This document shows positions 40,451 through 48,287 of a stretch of DNA of 64,000 bases, in pieces. The DNA lies in the NCBI RefSeq assembly GCF_002994635.1, contig NZ_PVNL01000122.1, forward strand, positions 1-64,000, given 5' to 3'. This DNA comes from Enhygromyxa salina. Its GTDB lineage: Bacteria > Myxococcota_A > Polyangia > Nannocystales > Nannocystaceae. The notes beneath the pieces were generated by a model that was given only the letters and a program-made list of their open reading frames with translations, had not been told where the DNA came from and did not search any database. The position numbers were made by a program, and so were the translations under genes. The stretch's first letter is position 1; each line of letters begins with the position of its first letter.

Positions 40451-41002
40451 TCACTCGACCCGGACGCGCGGCCGGATCGCGGCGAGCCGCTTGGCGCCGA
40501 TACCTTTGACCGCCAGCAGATCGTCGACCTGATTGTAGGGTCGACCCGCGACGATCCGCTCGGCCAGCTTGGGGCCGATCCCCGCGAGGCTGGCCAGCTC
40601 GCTCGGACTGGCGAGGTTGATGTTCACGACCTGCTCGAGCGCGGCGAGCTGCTCGGACGGCATCCGGGCGACGAGCGAGGCCGCGCATCCCAGACCGAGC
40701 TGGCGCAAGCCGGGATAGGCGGCGCAGACACACGCGCCGAGCCCAACGGCGTCACCGGGGCCCAGCGCGCGAGACGGCGCCGCCGGACACTGATCCTCGA
40801 GGTCGCTCAGCAGATCGTCGTCACAGCGCAGCTGGCCCTCGATCAGCTGGGCCTGGGTACACGGCAGCGCCGCCCCCAGTCCGGGCGCGGGCGGACACAG
40901 GGCCCACAGCGACCCGAGCAGGGCCACCGCGGCGAGCAACGAAGGGATCCAGGCGACACCACGCACTCCCGCTTCATCGGCCGCCGGTCGGCACGTTTGC
41001 AC
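40451..41002 (-). CDS. ComEA-like helix-hairpin-helix protein
   Basis: 183 aa from GTG 41002. One membrane segment (about residues 14-34) anchors it; the middle has several Cys (CTQ, RCDDD, DQCP, ACVCAA, GCAAS) likely disulfide-bonded outside the membrane. The C-terminal ~65 residues form two HhH motifs: NINLASPSELASLAGIGPKLAERIV and VDDLLAVKGIGAKRLAAI, the DNA-binding module of ComEA. In competent bacteria ComEA binds incoming DNA in the periplasm; a role in DNA uptake is inferred. The Cys-rich middle is not typical of ComEA. The start is only 23 bp from that of the divergent BFD gene. Confidence 0.75.
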   Translation of the reverse strand: MQTCRPAADEAGVRGVAWIPSLLAAVALLGSLWALCPPAPGLGAALPCTQAQLIEGQLRCDDDLLSDLEDQCPAAPSRALGPGDAVGLGACVCAAYPGLRQLGLGCAASLVARMPSEQLAALEQVVNINLASPSELASLAGIGPKLAERIVAGRPYNQVDDLLAVKGIGAKRLAAIRPRVRVE

Positions 41003-41025
41003 GCTTTGGTGCTAAAAGACCAAAG

Positions 41026-41322
41026 ATGCGCGAGGAGGATCCGCTCGTGTGCCACTGCCTCGCGGTCGCCGAGTCCGAGGTCCTGCACGCGATCCGCAGC
41101 GGCGCCGACACGCTCGAGGCGGTCGGTCTCTACTGTGAGGCCGGAACCGGATGCAAGAGCTGTCACGACCCGATCCGCGCGCTGCTCCGCGACCACGCGC
41201 GACGCGAGCTGGCCCGCAACCGCGCGCCCAAGTCCCTCCGCCAGCTGTCGCTGTTCGACGATCTGGTCGACGACAGCGGCGGCCGTCGCAAGTCGGCGCC
41301 GATCGGCAGTCACAAACGCTGA
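41026..41322 (+). CDS. BFD-type [2Fe-2S]-binding protein
   Basis: 98 aa. The four cysteines of the BFD-like (Fer2_BFD) fold are present in the pattern C9-x-C11 ... C43-x2-C46 (VCHCLAV and GTGCKSCHDP), the same spacing class as bacterioferritin-associated ferredoxin and the NifU middle domain. The tail after residue 60 is basic and probably disordered. It may serve in iron release or as a redox/regulatory module; no bacterioferritin gene is in the window to decide. ATG 41026 starts just before the motif. A TAAAAG lies 7 nt upstream. Confidence 0.78.
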   Translation: MREEDPLVCHCLAVAESEVLHAIRSGADTLEAVGLYCEAGTGCKSCHDPIRALLRDHARRELARNRAPKSLRQLSLFDDLVDDSGGRRKSAPIGSHKR

Positions 41323-41333
41323 GATCGCCGCCG

Positions 41334-42641
41334 ATGTTGGATCACCCGCAGCTCGCCACCAGTCTTCGTGCAGGCGTCACGGTTGGCCTGGCCCTGGTCA
41401 TGATCTGCCCGGTGCCGAGCGCCCACGCGAGCAACAACGTGCACCCGCGCACGCCCGTGCTGTGGCCTGACGCCGACTGCATTCAGACAGTCGATCGCAG
41501 CGTCGATCCCAGCTTCGCGTTCAGCTACGAGATCCCCGGCGAAGACACGCAGCTGTCGTTCGACGAGCTCGAGGACAGCCGCCGCCACCAGTTCATCGGC
41601 TTTTGTCGGCAGTGGCCGGCCGGGCGCCCGCCGCCCCGCTACATCTCGCTGTACGATCTTCAGCGCTCGGTCGACGCCGAGCTCGAGCAGGCCGAGCTGC
41701 TCGACGACCCCGAGTCGACCCTCGAGACCAGCGAAGTGTGGAGCGGGTGCTGGACCAGGATCACCGCCGACGACGACCGCCGGCCGATCACCTACGCCGC
41801 GGCGGCGACGCCCGTGGTCTGGGACACCCTGGATCCCGTCGCCGTCGAGCCCGGCACCTGGCTGGTCGCCGGCTACACCTGGGAGCCGCCCTACAACCTG
41901 TGGCGTCGGGCCCCCTGGGTGGTGCGGGTGATCGACGAACCAGCGCCAGCCGAGCCCGTCCAGGCCGCCGTGAGCATCGGTGACACCGCGGACTATCTAC
42001 ACGGCGACGAGATCGTCGAGCTGCCGATCTGTGTCGACGCCACGGCCGGGTCCACGCTCTCGCTCGAGTGGGCGGCGAGCAAGCCCGAGCTGCTCGAGTG
42101 GGCGGCGATCGAGCAGCTCGACCTGGACATCGCCGGCCCCGCCGATCTGCTCGTCCCCTTCTCGCCGCCCGAGGCGAGCTTGGGCCTGACGATCGTGCTC
42201 CGGGCCGTCGTCGAGCAGCCGGCCGGCGACGCCTATGTTGGCCACGCGCTGGACACCGTGATCGTGTTCGGACCTGGTGCAGGCGACGGCGACGGCGACG
42301 ACAGCGGCGATGGTGATGGCGATGGTGATGGCGAAGGAACCCCCGATGAGACAGAAACCACCGGCGGGTCCGAGACTGGGCCAGGCGGGGCTGACGGCGA
42401 GCCCGGTGCCGGTCATTGCTCCCTCGACCCCGCGCGTGGCAGCATCCTCGAGTATCTCGCCGTGTTTGGTGTGTGTGCCTTGCTCTCGAGGCGACGCCGC
42501 GAGCGACAGGTCAGGACTCATGAACGACAGCACGATCCACCATGTTCGCGGCGCTCTCCACCGTGCTCACCGTGCGATGGGCCTGGCCTTGCTAGCGACC
42601 ACACTCGCGGCCTCGGGCTGCAAGGGCGACGACGACGATGA
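41334..42641 (+). CDS. Exported protein with MYXO-CTERM-like C-terminus
   Basis: 435 aa. Signal peptide about residues 10-32 (VGLALVMICPVPSAHA). The body has beta-rich sequence and paired Cys but no family I recognise. A Gly/Asp tract (DGDGDDSGDGDGDGDGEG) and a Glu/Thr/Gly linker lead to a tripartite sorting tail: GHCSLDP, a hydrophobic helix (ILEYLAVFGVCALL) and SRRRRER, as in MYXO-CTERM proteins retained at the surface. Unusually, the frame continues about 45 residues beyond the Arg cluster and overlaps the next gene by 122 nt. A one-base shift near 42500 would instead stop at TGA 42521, so a frameshift or sequence error should be considered. Confidence 0.68.
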   Translation: MLDHPQLATSLRAGVTVGLALVMICPVPSAHASNNVHPRTPVLWPDADCIQTVDRSVDPSFAFSYEIPGEDTQLSFDELEDSRRHQFIGFCRQWPAGRPPPRYISLYDLQRSVDAELEQAELLDDPESTLETSEVWSGCWTRITADDDRRPITYAAAATPVVWDTLDPVAVEPGTWLVAGYTWEPPYNLWRRAPWVVRVIDEPAPAEPVQAAVSIGDTADYLHGDEIVELPICVDATAGSTLSLEWAASKPELLEWAAIEQLDLDIAGPADLLVPFSPPEASLGLTIVLRAVVEQPAGDAYVGHALDTVIVFGPGAGDGDGDDSGDGDGDGDGEGTPDETETTGGSETGPGGADGEPGAGHCSLDPARGSILEYLAVFGVCALLSRRRRERQVRTHERQHDPPCSRRSPPCSPCDGPGLASDHTRGLGLQGRRRR

Positions 42642-44148
42642 CAGCGCCGACAACGAGATCAGCGCGGGCGACGGCGACGGTGACCTCGACGCGGGCACCG
42701 ACACCGAGACCGGCACCGACACGGGCGACAATGATCTCGAGCTAGCCACGCTGACCCACCGATTCGGCACCCTGGAGCTGTCGCCCTACCAGGAGACCGA
42801 GCCCTGCGTGCAGTGGACCCTCGACAACGAGGCGCCGCTCTACGTCCAGGCCGTCACGCTCAGCAACCTCGGCTATTTTCACCACTCGAACTGGTTTGTG
42901 GTCCCCAACGAGCTGTACGCGGGCGAAGACGGCTACTTCAAGTGCAGCGACCGCGGCTTCAACGAGCTCGGGGCGGCCACGGCGGGGAGCGTGCTCTATG
43001 CCCAGTCGACCCAGTCGTTCGTCGAAGAGCAGCGAACCGGCGCGGGCGCGGTCATCAAGATCCCGCCCCATCACAAGGTCATCGCCGACATCCACATGCT
43101 CAACGTCGGCCCCGACACCGTGACCACCGACCTGTTCATGACCCTCGAGGTGATCCATCCCAAGGACGTCGAGGTCGTGCTCGCGGCGATCCGCGCCAGC
43201 TACATCGATCTCGACATCCCCGCCGGCGAGATCAGCAAGTTCACCGGGGTCTGCGACGACTTTGGCAAGCGCTACGCCGACGCGACCGGCAAACCGATCG
43301 ACATGAAGCTGCACTACGTGTTGCCGCACTATCACTACCTCGGCAACCACTTCAACCTGAGCTTCATGGGCGGGCCGCTCCACGACCAAGACGTGTTCAC
43401 CGTCGATGGGTTCGACGCCAGCGCGATCGGGGGCGTGTTCGATCCCCCCCTCGACCTCACCGACGTCGAGGGCATCCGCTACACCTGCGGCTACGACAAC
43501 TGGCGCGACGTCAACGTGGGCTGGGGGATCGGCGATCAAGAGATGTGCGTGATGCTGGCCCTGGCCGAGACCAAGGTGATCATGGACATGTCCGTCACCG
43601 GCGGCACGGCGTCGGTCGGCGTCGATGAGAACGGCGTGATCGAGTACGAGGGTCCCTGCGGCGTGCTGGCGGTGCCCAAGAACCCCGCGCTGGGGCTGCC
43701 GACCGACGCCGAGCGCGACGGCCCGCTGCTGGTGCCCGACAGCGGCGACGAGGGCATCCCGCCGGTCCCCGAGTGCACCGATCACGACCCGGCCGTGGCG
43801 CCCGTGCTCGCGCCCACGCTCGAGAACGTGTTCGCGGCCGTGTTTCAGCCCTCGTGCATGTTCAACGCCTGCCACGGGGCGTCTGGCCAGGTCGCGGGGC
43901 TCAATTTGCAGGCGCCGGATCTGCTCGCCGAGCTGCTCGAGCATGAGGTGCTGGGCAACCCGGGCGCTGCGTTGGTCGAGCCGGGGGATCCCGAGAATTC
44001 GTGGCTGTATCAGGTGATGGCCAGCTGCGAGCCGATGGCCGACGGCGGGGAGGTCCTGGCCCACATGCCCCGCAACGCGCCCACGCTGCTCAATGATCAG
44101 ACTGTCGCGCTGGTCCGCGAGTGGATCGCCGCGGGCGCCCTGCCCTGA
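42520..44148 (+). CDS. Copper type-II monooxygenase-like lipoprotein with CX4CH motif
   Basis: 542 aa. Lipoprotein signal ending TTLAASGC, then an Asp/Thr-rich linker. Residues about 85-330 resemble the peptidylglycine/dopamine monooxygenase fold; candidate copper ligands are the HH of GYFHHSNW, the His residues of IPPHHKVIADIHM, the H-x-H of LPHYHYLGNHF and the Met of GDQEMCVML. The C-terminal ~110 residues resemble the cytochrome-like module of such oxidoreductases, with PSCMFNACHG, a CX4CH rather than CXXCH, and a closing MPRNAPTL. Reaction unknown. ATG 42520 has an AGG upstream. The gene starts inside the preceding MYXO-CTERM frame. Convergent with recG. Confidence 0.72.
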   Translation: MNDSTIHHVRGALHRAHRAMGLALLATTLAASGCKGDDDDDSADNEISAGDGDGDLDAGTDTETGTDTGDNDLELATLTHRFGTLELSPYQETEPCVQWTLDNEAPLYVQAVTLSNLGYFHHSNWFVVPNELYAGEDGYFKCSDRGFNELGAATAGSVLYAQSTQSFVEEQRTGAGAVIKIPPHHKVIADIHMLNVGPDTVTTDLFMTLEVIHPKDVEVVLAAIRASYIDLDIPAGEISKFTGVCDDFGKRYADATGKPIDMKLHYVLPHYHYLGNHFNLSFMGGPLHDQDVFTVDGFDASAIGGVFDPPLDLTDVEGIRYTCGYDNWRDVNVGWGIGDQEMCVMLALAETKVIMDMSVTGGTASVGVDENGVIEYEGPCGVLAVPKNPALGLPTDAERDGPLLVPDSGDEGIPPVPECTDHDPAVAPVLAPTLENVFAAVFQPSCMFNACHGASGQVAGLNLQAPDLLAELLEHEVLGNPGAALVEPGDPENSWLYQVMASCEPMADGGEVLAHMPRNAPTLLNDQTVALVREWIAAGALP

Positions 44149-44398
44149 GCTGCGCTCGTAGTACGCCGAATTCCGGGATCGCGGATACTGCGGGTACTCG
44201 CGGTAGGGGTCTTCCCTCCTGTCGGTCTCGCTTGGCATCCTGGACGCAGAGCCCCGTCTGGCAACGCGAACATTTCGCGCGGGCACCTCGCCCGGCATGA
44301 TCTCCAGCACCCTGATCGACACGACGAGTATGGGCCCCACTTTGGCACCGTTGAGCAGCCTCGGACGATGGCCTCGGACGACCCACACGGTTCGACTG
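44149..44398. other. Convergent intergenic region without visible gene
   Basis: 250 bp between the copper monooxygenase-like gene and recG. No clear terminator, repeat copy or small gene was recognised. Confidence 0.4.
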
Positions 44399-47242
44399 CT
44401 ACCCCGACTCGCCGGCCCACAGCTGCGCGTCGCCGGTCCGCAGGCGCAGCTCGATCCGCAGGACCGGATGCCGAGCCAGGTGGGGATCCGCCTCGATGAT
44501 CGCCAGCGCAGCCTCGCGCGCCGCGACCAGCATCTTCATCCCCTCCCCCGAGAAGCTCGCGAAGCGCAGACGCGGGATCCCAGACTGGCGGGTCCCAAAC
44601 ACCTCACCCGGCCCGCGTAGCTCCAGATCCCGCTCGGCCACCACGAACCCGTCGGTGCTGGCCTCGAGCACCTGCAGGCGCTCCCCCGCGTCCGAGCTGC
44701 GCTCGTTCACGGTGTGCAGCAGGCACTCCGAGTAGCCCGGCGAGCGACCGACCCGCCCGCGCAGCTGGTGCAGCTGCGCCAGCCCGAACCGCTCGGCGTG
44801 CTCGACCAAGATCGCCCGCGCGTCGGGGACATCGACGCCGACCTCGATCACCGTGGTCGCAACCAGCACCTGCACCTCGCCCGAGCGAAACCGCTGCATC
44901 ACGGCGTCCTTCTCACGGCCGAGCATGCGCCCGTGCACGACCGCGAGCTCGTGCTTGGGCAGCAGCTTGCGAAACGCCGCCGCGGTGGCCTCGACGTCCG
45001 ACGCGGCGATCGCCTCGCTGGCCTCGACCAAGGGCACGACCACGTAGGCCTTGTCGCCTGCGCGGACCCGATCGACCAGGGCCGCCCGCGCGCGACCGAG
45101 CGAGCGCGCGCCCGCGAACACCCGGGTGTGCGGCGCGACCCGACCCGGTGGGAGCTCGTCGATCACCGACACGTCGAGCTCGCCAAACGCGGTCAGGGCC
45201 AGGCTGCGGGGGATCGGCGTGGCGGTCATGACCATCAGGTGCGGGGCCTCGCCCTTGCCTCGCAGGGCGCCACGCTGCTCGACCCCGAACCGGTGCTGCT
45301 CGTCGACGACCACCAGCGCGAGCCGACTGAAGTCGACGCCGTCGACCAGCAGCGCGTGGGTACCGATCAACAGGTCGATCTCACCCGCGGCGAGCAACGC
45401 CAACAAGCTGGTCCGCTGCGCGCGTGGGGTCGACCCAGTGAGCAGCCCCACGCGGACCCCAGCCAGCTCGCACCACGGCGCGAGGCTGCTGCGATGCTGC
45501 TCCGCGAGGATCTCGGTTGGGGCCATCAACGCGGCCTGCGATCCGGCGTCGATCACCGCCAGCGCGGCCGCGAACGCGACAGCGGTCTTGCCCGATCCAA
45601 CGTCGCCCTGCAGCAGCCGCAGCATCGGCTTGGGCCGGCCGAGGTCGCGCTCGATCTCGCCGATGACCCGCCACTGGGCCGCGGTCGGCTCGAACGGCAG
45701 GCACGCGCGCAGTCGCTCACGATCGAAGCTGCCCGCAGCCAGTGGCGGCAGCGCGCACGGGGTCGATCGGTAGACCCCGCGCTGGCGCACCAGCCCGAGC
45801 TGCAAGAAGAAGAACTCCTCGAACGCCAGCCGCCGATGCGCGGGGCTGTCGCGGCGCATCAGCGCCTGCAGGGCCGGCTCGGGCAGATCCTCGGGAGGAT
45901 CGTGGAGCATGCTCAGCGCGTCGATCTGGGTCGGCAGGGCGTGCGCGCGGACCAGCTCGAGCGGCAGCGGCTCGGCCAGCTCCGCCGCTCGGAGCCGCTC
46001 GATCGCCGCCCGACACAGCTTCTGCAAGGTTCGCTGGCCGATCCCCTCGACCACCGGATAGCGCAGCGCGATCCCGAGGCCGAGCTCCGGATCGAGGACC
46101 TCCGGGTGGACCATGCTCAGCTTCCCGCGGTAGCGCTTGACCACGCCCGCCAACATCACCGGCGCGCCCGTGGTGACCCGCGGACCCAGGCCGCCGACCG
46201 GGTGAAACCACTTGGCCTCGAGCCCCAGCCGCGCGCCATTTGCTTGGATCTGCTCGACCCGAAGCGTGGCCGAGTAGCGGCCCCCAAACCACCCTTGCCC
46301 GAACCTGCGGATCACCCCGTCCACGACCACCGACGCGCCCTCCTCGACGTCCGCGAGCGAGCTCGTGTGTCGGCGATCTTCGTAGCCGAGCGGCAGCAGG
46401 TAGGCGAGGTCTTCGATCGTCGCGAGCCCGCGGGCGCTCAGCTTGTCCCGGGTTCGCCCGCCGACGCCCGAGAGCACGTCGACGCTGGCGAACCGGACCT
46501 CGGCCGCCGCCCGCAACGCGGCGAGCTCGGGCGCATCGGCGGGGAGCGTCGAGACGGCCGCGGCCTCGTTTGCCGCGCCAGGCTTCGGCCGTGCGGTCGC
46601 AGTCGACGTCGGCTCCTGTGCTTCGCTCGCGCTCTGCTTGGTTCCGCGAGTCTTGGTCGCGCCCTGCTTGGTCGCGCCCTGCTTGGTCGCGCCCTTCTTG
46701 GTCGCGCTCTGCTTGGTCGCGCCCTTCTTGGTCGCGCCCTGCTTGGTCGCGCCCTTCTTGGTCGCGCTCTGCTTGGTCCGCTTGGGCGTGCGCCGATCCT
46801 CGACCGCCGACACGTCGGGAGCCACGGCGGCATCGACCTCGCTCACGGCGGGCGTCCCGTCCCTGCCGACCGGCGCTGCCATCGAGTCGTTCGCAGCCGC
46901 GCTCGACTTCCCGAGCCGCCGTCCCAGATCCTGCTTGCGCCGACGCGTTCGAGGCTGCGCGGCCTCCGACGCATCCGATCGCACGGCGGTCAGCGTCATG
47001 CACAGCCGCAGCCCGTGCGCGACGACGCGGCTGCGATCCTGGCGTCCCCGCTCATCAAAGCGATCGAGCCCCCCGCGAAAATGTCGGAGCTCCCGCTCCT
47101 GCGAACCAACCCCGACCGCCAGCAGCTGGTCGGTCGGCTCGCGCAGCCGAGACCCCAGTCCGTCGGCGAGGATCCCCGCGAACTGATCAGCCGCGGCCTC
47201 ACGCAGCGCGAGTCGCAGTCGCTCGAGGGGATCGCTGGCCAT
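44399..47242 (-). CDS. recG: ATP-dependent DNA helicase RecG
   Basis: 947 aa against about 690 in E. coli; the excess is N-terminal. Residues 1-85 form a charged helical extension seen in some deltaproteobacterial-type RecGs. Residues ~155-210 are a pentapeptide array (ATKKG/ATKQG/ATKQS). The wedge OB domain follows (VVDGVIRRFGQGWFGGRY), then the helicase core: Walker A QGDVGSGKTAVA, MAPTEILAEQH, DEQHRFG in place of DEAD, MTATPIPRSLALT, STDGFVVAERDLELRGPGE. RecG remodels stalled forks and branched DNA. ATG 47242 is the start that includes the extension; a shorter product cannot be excluded. The FHA gene ends 48 bp upstream on the same strand. Confidence 0.94.
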   Translation of the reverse strand: MASDPLERLRLALREAAADQFAGILADGLGSRLREPTDQLLAVGVGSQERELRHFRGGLDRFDERGRQDRSRVVAHGLRLCMTLTAVRSDASEAAQPRTRRRKQDLGRRLGKSSAAANDSMAAPVGRDGTPAVSEVDAAVAPDVSAVEDRRTPKRTKQSATKKGATKQGATKKGATKQSATKKGATKQGATKQGATKTRGTKQSASEAQEPTSTATARPKPGAANEAAAVSTLPADAPELAALRAAAEVRFASVDVLSGVGGRTRDKLSARGLATIEDLAYLLPLGYEDRRHTSSLADVEEGASVVVDGVIRRFGQGWFGGRYSATLRVEQIQANGARLGLEAKWFHPVGGLGPRVTTGAPVMLAGVVKRYRGKLSMVHPEVLDPELGLGIALRYPVVEGIGQRTLQKLCRAAIERLRAAELAEPLPLELVRAHALPTQIDALSMLHDPPEDLPEPALQALMRRDSPAHRRLAFEEFFFLQLGLVRQRGVYRSTPCALPPLAAGSFDRERLRACLPFEPTAAQWRVIGEIERDLGRPKPMLRLLQGDVGSGKTAVAFAAALAVIDAGSQAALMAPTEILAEQHRSSLAPWCELAGVRVGLLTGSTPRAQRTSLLALLAAGEIDLLIGTHALLVDGVDFSRLALVVVDEQHRFGVEQRGALRGKGEAPHLMVMTATPIPRSLALTAFGELDVSVIDELPPGRVAPHTRVFAGARSLGRARAALVDRVRAGDKAYVVVPLVEASEAIAASDVEATAAAFRKLLPKHELAVVHGRMLGREKDAVMQRFRSGEVQVLVATTVIEVGVDVPDARAILVEHAERFGLAQLHQLRGRVGRSPGYSECLLHTVNERSSDAGERLQVLEASTDGFVVAERDLELRGPGEVFGTRQSGIPRLRFASFSGEGMKMLVAAREAALAIIEADPHLARHPVLRIELRLRTGDAQLWAGESG
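46653..46772 (-). repeat. 15-bp tandem repeat inside recG
   Basis: Eight units of 15 bp (plus-strand TTGGTCGCGCCCTGC type with C/T and G/T variants) encode the Ala-Thr-Lys-[Lys/Gln]-[Gly/Ser] array in the N-terminal part of RecG. In-frame period; likely variable in copy number between strains. Confidence 0.85.
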
Positions 47243-47290
47243 GGGACGGTTGGGTGGCGAACCCAGAGATGGTCGACCTCCGAGCCGAGC

Positions 47291-47989
47291 TCAGTACGGC
47301 GCCTGGAACGAGAACCGCAGCTCGTGATCGCAGAGGTAGTACACGTTGCCCTCTTCGACGTGGTGGTCGTCGACCCGCTCGCCGGCGAACTCGATCCCGT
47401 TCGTGCTGCCGAGATCCTTGATGTAGTACTCGCCGCCGCGCCGCACCACCGCGCAGTGCCGTCGCGAAATGTTGGCGTCCTTGATCGGCAGATCCGAGAA
47501 CTTGCTGCCGCGGCCGATCACGAACTGCTCTTGGTCAACCGTGTACCAATTGCCCTCGAAGAACAGATACAGCGGCCGGTCCTCGCCCGGTTGCGAAGCT
47601 GCAGAGGGCGGCGGCGTGCCGGGAGGCGACGGACGCCCACCCGGCGGTGGGAGCCGACTGGGGCCGCTGCCGGGGGTGCCTGCGTTGCTCGGCGGTCCAC
47701 TCGGCCTGGCGGGGCTCCCGGGCCGAGGCAGGGTCGGCCGGCCCGCCGACGCGCTGCGCGGGCGGGGTGGAGCTCCCCGACCACCGGGTGGCTCCGGCGG
47801 ACCTGGCGGCGGCGCCGGGGCGGGCGTGTTCGCTTCGCTCGCCGCGGTCGGCGATTTCTTGCGCGTGAACAACTGGATCAACGCGGCCTGGACGATTTCG
47901 TCGGTGGATACGCCGCGACGCTTGGCGAGCGCCTCGACCCGCTTCCAGATGTCGTCTCGGCACTCGAACTGGTGAGCCGTCTTGTTCAT
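47291..47989 (-). CDS. Ribbon-helix-helix/FHA domain protein
   Basis: 232 aa from ATG 47989, fixed by AGGAA 5 nt upstream. Residues 1-45 look like a ribbon-helix-helix or related short DNA-binding module (QFECRDDIWKRVEALAKRRG, then STDEIVQAALIQLF). Residues 50-140 are a Pro/Gly/Ser-rich linker. Residues ~145-232 are an FHA domain with FVIGRGSKFSDLPI, ISRRHC and KDLGSTNG, including the Arg, Ser and Asn that bind phosphothreonine. This suggests a DNA-linked adaptor read by Ser/Thr kinases; inferred only. Divergent from the FadL-like gene. Confidence 0.78.
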   Translation of the reverse strand: MNKTAHQFECRDDIWKRVEALAKRRGVSTDEIVQAALIQLFTRKKSPTAASEANTPAPAPPPGPPEPPGGRGAPPRPRSASAGRPTLPRPGSPARPSGPPSNAGTPGSGPSRLPPPGGRPSPPGTPPPSAASQPGEDRPLYLFFEGNWYTVDQEQFVIGRGSKFSDLPIKDANISRRHCAVVRRGGEYYIKDLGSTNGIEFAGERVDDHHVEEGNVYYLCDHELRFSFQAPY

Positions 47990-47994
47990 GCCGT

Positions 47995-47999
47995 TTCCT
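47995..47999 (-). promoter_or_regulatory. Shine-Dalgarno site deciding the FHA gene start
   Basis: AGGAA on the minus strand, 5 nt before the ATG at 47989. The frame is open for a further ~170 codons upstream, so this site is the main reason for the start chosen. Confidence 0.6.
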
Positions 48000-48273
48000 G
48001 AGCTGCCTCGCGCAGCTCTCATCGCCGGTTCTGCGCCGTGCGACAAGGCAGATCCTAGGTCGAGGGCCGGCGGAGGGTCAACTGAGCGGCCGCTCACCGA
48101 TCCTCGACCGTCGCCGACTAGACGGGTGATCGGTACGATCGGCCCGAAAGCCAGCTCACGCAGGCGCGATCCGGCGGTCGTTGGATCACCGAGTGAACGC
48201 GTCGGGCGCTGCGCTCGCGGCTGGGCCACGCACATCGCGTATCGCGCCAATCGGCGCCACCGCGCAGCGGAGG

Positions 48274-48279
48274 TATGCT
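48274..48279 (+). promoter_or_regulatory. putative -10 box of the FadL-like gene
   Basis: TATGCT followed by 8 nt and the ATG at 48288. No convincing -35. It lies in the 298-bp divergent region 47990-48287, in which I see no gene. Confidence 0.4.
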
Positions 48280-48287
48280 GCGGGCCG

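Noticed and set aside
44149..44398. Small minus-strand frames upstream of the copper monooxygenase stop
   Set aside because: They overlap the convergent gene's 3' end or lack starts and coding character.
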